Source: Phymorhynchus buccinoides
Taxonomy: Eukaryota; Mollusca; Gastropoda; Neogastropoda; Raphitomidae
Reading direction: 5' to 3'
Assembly (NCBI GenBank): GCA_017654935.2
Contig: CM065690.1
Coordinates: forward strand, 37,122,317 to 37,186,316
Length of the DNA: 64,000 nt
This document shows positions 61,090 to 64,000 of the stretch, piece by piece. The first letter of the stretch is position 1. Every line of letters starts with the position of its first letter. The position numbers were made by a program, and so were the translations under genes. The notes beneath the pieces are model-generated. The model was not told where the DNA came from and made no database searches. It saw nothing but the letters and a program-made list of their open reading frames with translations.

Positions 61090-61644
61090 CAGGGTTCATA
61101 CAGTCTTTGAGAAATGGAGTGCCATTTTCAAGTCTTTGACAGTCTTTCAAAATTGGCTTTGGTCTGTGAAAATTGTGAAATGGTTTGTGAAAAAGTAATT
61201 GATGCCTCAAAAAAGTCATTCACGCTGTAAAATATTTTTGGTTTGCTTCCAGAATTAACAAACAAGCAATTTAATTTTGCTTATTTTCCATTATTCACGG
61301 TTCGACGATCTAGTTCTGTCTAGCAGACTTCCTCGATTTTTCAAGAGTTATTTCCCATCGCTATTCCCGGGCCTTTTGGCTACACCGGTGCAACTTGAGT
61401 GATCGTGATCGAAGCAATCGAAGCAAAAGAAGTTGAAAATGCCAGGCAGCTGCCATTTCAACGAGAAGTGGCTTGAAAAAGCTGAGTACAAGAAATGGCT
61501 GCGAAAGCTCGCTGCTGACAAACAACAGGCGTTCTACACTCGGTGCAACAAATCATGGGAGGTCTTTGAAAATAGGATAAAGGGTCATTGAAAAGGTCTT
61601 TGAAAGTTTGTGAATTTTGGTATGAAAAATCTGTATGAACCCTG
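61090..61644 (+). mobile_element. Non-autonomous element with CAGGGTTCATACAG termini
   Basis: Inverted ends CAGGGTTCATACAG and CTGTATGAACCCTG. CAGGGTTCATAC-type ends are common in hAT-like elements. The interior contains AGTCTTTGA-type words near both ends and the small open frame at 61439-61591. I did not find a clear 8-bp target duplication. Confidence 0.75.
61439..61591 (+). pseudogene. 50-codon fragment: Cys/Trp-rich N-terminal domain of a transposon-type protein
   Basis: An open frame reading MPGSCHFNEKWLEKAEYKKW, LRKLAADKQQAFYTRCNKSW then EVFENRIKGH and stop. The C-x-F-N-x-x-W-L-x-x-x-E-Y-K-x-W-L...Y/F-x-x-x-C-x-K-S pattern resembles a zinc-binding N-terminal domain seen repeatedly in transposase-derived animal proteins; one expected cysteine of the second pair is not present. 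It sits within the hAT-like element and is probably its remnant. Confidence 0.55.
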
Positions 61645-62395
61645 AAGGAGCCATGAGAATCATAGTCTTTCAAAAAAGGTTTAAAAAGGTTTTAGTTGGC
61701 AGTCTCTTCTGTTACTGTGGAATGAATGAATGAAAAATGGTGTTTTACGTCCTCTCGGTCATAGACACATATGGGACATTTGTAAATACAAAGATGATGG
61801 GAACAATACTGGCTGTAATGCCCGGAGGCAGTGCAACACCAGTAAAGTCCCGAGTTTTTATCAATATAGATATGTGTAGCGGTAACCACGCCTCGGATAA
61901 ACCTCATCGGCTATGGTACCGCCACATTAATCGCATCATTTGCTGTTACTGTGGAAAATTACTTAATGTACAGCTCTAACTGACTTTTGACCATGATTTC
62001 ATGGGTAACGGAAACCAATTTTAAAAGGTATTTGAGCAAAGGACCTGCAAAGGGTACACTTGGAGAAAATGGTTAACGAAATATGGAGATATATGATCTG
62101 CTTCTTCTTCACATTACATTTTATGATATGATATGATATGATGGCAGATCGATGATGAGGCCATGGGCCTTTGATCTGGTCGTGTTGATCCATAACTTTT
62201 GCTCACAACATTTTCTCTCTACGTCTTATTCTTCTGTTAGCGTCACGGGTGATATTGAGGCTCTCCTAACGAGTTACATATCATTTATGCTTTGGAGACA
62301 TTGCATTCAAACGAAAGATTAAAGAAACGGAATTGTTGAAAGAATTTAACATATTTAGTAATTTACATAATCCTTCTTGATCATTTTTCTCACAG

Positions 62396-62476
62396 TTCCT
62401 CCACCACCTTTGTGTCACAATGGAGGGATTGCCGATGCGGCAACAGGCGGATGTCAATGTGTTGGGGACTATCGTG
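62396..62476 (+). CDS. Gene B exon: EGF-like repeat, first half
   Basis: An 81-base phase 1-1 exon, encoding VPPPPLCHNGGIADAATGGC, QCVGDYRG. Paralog of 2582-2662. Following an ADAMTS spacer directly, it is an unusual domain partner. Confidence 0.92.
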
Positions 62477-63621
62477 GTAAGCTTTGAACCAACGTATGTA
62501 TTCTTTACATGATTATTGAGCCATTGTGTAAGCCTATTGCGGACAATCTAACCGCTTGTTTGTTTACGATCGAATGTATAGATCCAGGGTAAAGAAGTGA
62601 TCGAACGTTGGGACTAAGCTTTTGTAGTCTGGCTGTCTTTCTTTATTTATTACCGTTCTTCTATGTATCCGTCTGCTTGCCTTGAGCTACACATTAACTG
62701 TCTCTCATTTTTGCTTCAGCGGAACAAAACGAATGAACATATGTACAAAGCACTCGTTTTATTTCGAGCCGTCCGCTTTCACTTATATTGTTTGTTTTGG
62801 CGTTGTGTGTGCAATAACTTTTAATTTCAATTAAGTTCACTGAAGGGACAATCTGAACTATGATTTTGAATTAGGCCGTGTACACACATATGCGAATATT
62901 CCATGCGGAAACCCGTGCGCAATCCATAAATAAGTGGGGAAAAAGAAGGGAAAAGATTTGCGCACGTGTCTGAATTTCCCCTATATGCGTAAACTTGTGT
63001 TCTTCTTTCTTCCAATTATTTAAGGTTTTCGGTACGGAACTTACGTGAACTTAATGTGAACCCGTCCCGACTTAATGTGAACCCGTCCCGACTTCAAGCC
63101 AGTATGAACCAATGGTAAAAGCCATTTGAGTAAGGAGCTGTAGTAGTAGTAGTAGTGATTAGGGCTAGAAGTGGCCCTCCCTGCCCTTTAACGTCCTTTC
63201 TCATTTGTGATTTGATTTGTTTCATGGTTGTTTGCTTTCTACAGCTAAACTATAAATTTAACAAAAAATATGGATCTTTTTTTTTTTAAATCATCGAAAG
63301 TAGGCCTAGTAAACAATTTCGACGTTATTGTATCTTGGTCCAGAAGAGTTTGAATATTATCTATGTTAGGTGCAGCTTTAATGTTAGTTCACAAATTATT
63401 CCAGTATTGAGCAACTCGGTTAGAAAAAATATAGCTTACGAATATTAGTAACTCATCGTCTTAAAAATAACTTCTCCGAACTATTTTAGCACGTGCTGCA
63501 CAAGTGTGCAGTGAAACTTATTCAACGATAGTGAACGGTGCGTTAAAAAATAATTTGTTGTTTGTGTTTTCATTCAAAATAATAATGCTACAGTTTCAGG
63601 GTTTCTTTTTCTTTTTCCCAG
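62477..63621 (+). other. Gene B intron
   Basis: The first ~350 bases are diverged from but alignable with gene A's intron at 2663-3300. 62873-63064 is the inverted copy of the element at 22629-22815. No gene. Confidence 0.65.
62873..63064 (-). mobile_element. Dispersed element, copy 2
   Basis: Reverse complement of 22629-22815, from GGCCGTGTACACACATATGC to TTAATGTGAACCCG. Confidence 0.7.
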
Positions 63622-63882
63622 GCAGACAGTGCATGTCTTCGTGTATGAAGCTGTGCTTCAACGGGGGAGTGGCGGAAAAACAAAACTGCAAATGCGACTG
63701 CAAGGGCAACCCGCGAACAGACCACTCCCGACGCTGTAGGTGTTTGCCCGGTTTTGGAGGGCTGGACTGCAGCCAGTGCGTCATCAAGCGTTGCCATAAT
63801 GGCGGCATTCTCGACACCACGTCCTGTCAGTGTCAGTGCCCGGTTGACAGGCCGAAGTGCCGTTGTAAACCGGACTGCAGCG
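63622..63882 (+). CDS. Gene B exon: cysteine-rich EGF-like repeats (gene continues past window)
   Basis: A 261-base phase 1-1 exon, gtgagt donor. It encodes RQCMSSCMKLCFNGGVAEKQ, NCKCDCKGN, CSQCVIKRCHNGGILDTTSC, QCQCPVDRPKCRCKPDCSG. Paralog of 3620-3871 with three extra residues near the end that add a cysteine pair (KCRC). The coding sequence so far totals about 1000 residues. By analogy with gene A, an acidic exon and a terminal hydrophobic exon should follow beyond 64000. Confidence 0.93.
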
Positions 63883-64000
63883 GTGAGTTCCTCATTTTTT
63901 ATCCTTTGCCCAAGTTTACTCTGGGCAAAAGAGTATAAGTTTGTCGCGGGTCTGGGTTTTTTTTATCTTCCCGTGTCCGAGTGAACAGGGGGATAATGCG
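63883..64000 (+). other. Gene B intron, cut by window edge
   Basis: No feature seen. Confidence 0.6.

Larger units (their letters stand above)
59170..62395 (+). other. Gene B intron
   Basis: Poly-G at 59262-59281. 59478-59515 has a B-box-like GGGGTTCGAACCCC (minus strand), possibly a SINE scrap. 60001-60045 and 61948-62110 match gene A intron sequence at 1266-1310 and 2150-2330. A diverged complement of the 39860 repeat lies at 60940-61025. Elements at 60241 and 61090 are listed separately. Confidence 0.65.

Overview
The window is eukaryotic. Coding sequence is carried on short exons with consensus GT-AG boundaries, separated by introns full of microsatellites, minisatellites, foldback/MITE elements and decayed LINEs. 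Repeat style, intron structure and gene families suggest a lophotrochozoan, most likely a gastropod mollusc. That is an inference; no taxon marker gene is present. There is no rRNA, no convincing functional tRNA and no CRISPR array.

Two tandem + strand paralogs dominate. Gene A supplies only its 3' end (exons at 214-383, 1172-1241, 2582-2662, 3620-3871, 5952-6320 and 7835-7893). Gene B starts at about 21.5 or 25.1 kb and runs past the right edge, with 21 firmly phased exons plus one tentative signal-peptide exon. I assembled gene B by hand from splice sites, and the reading phase is kept across every junction. The product is ADAMTS-like: (signal peptide), propeptide with an RQKR furin site, an acidic linker, a zinc metalloprotease domain with HEFGHTLGLNH, a disintegrin-like region, one thrombospondin type 1 repeat, a cysteine-rich domain with CGVCGGDNSTC, a spacer, and then EGF-like repeats. 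EGF repeats after an ADAMTS spacer are not part of the standard family architecture. Gene A has the same spacer and EGF exons, then an acidic 15-residue repeat, then a terminal exon coding a short hydrophobic tail that looks like a GPI-anchor signal. The proposed product is therefore a membrane-tethered ADAMTS-like protease. Gene B's matching 3' exons would lie beyond 64 kb.

Layout: 1-187 microsatellite; 198-7893 gene A 3' end, including two tandem arrays derived from its last exons; 7894-21491 intergenic, with a 119-bp minisatellite, long CT tracts, a full-length Tc1 transposon with an open transposase frame, diverged inverted repeats, a long inverted repeat carrying telomere-like motifs, a tRNA-like sequence and a perfect hairpin; 21492-64000 gene B. 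Introns of gene B hold an ~800-bp CT tract, a LINE RNase H remnant, a 4.4-kb giant foldback element dense in ATGGCGGCC motifs, five copies of a hairpin MITE (one of them in gene A), piggyBac-like, pogo-like and hAT-like non-autonomous elements, and many minisatellites.

Matching introns of the two genes can still be aligned by eye in places, so the duplication copied genomic DNA and was not retroposition. Most other open frames in the window are translations of simple repeats or shadows.
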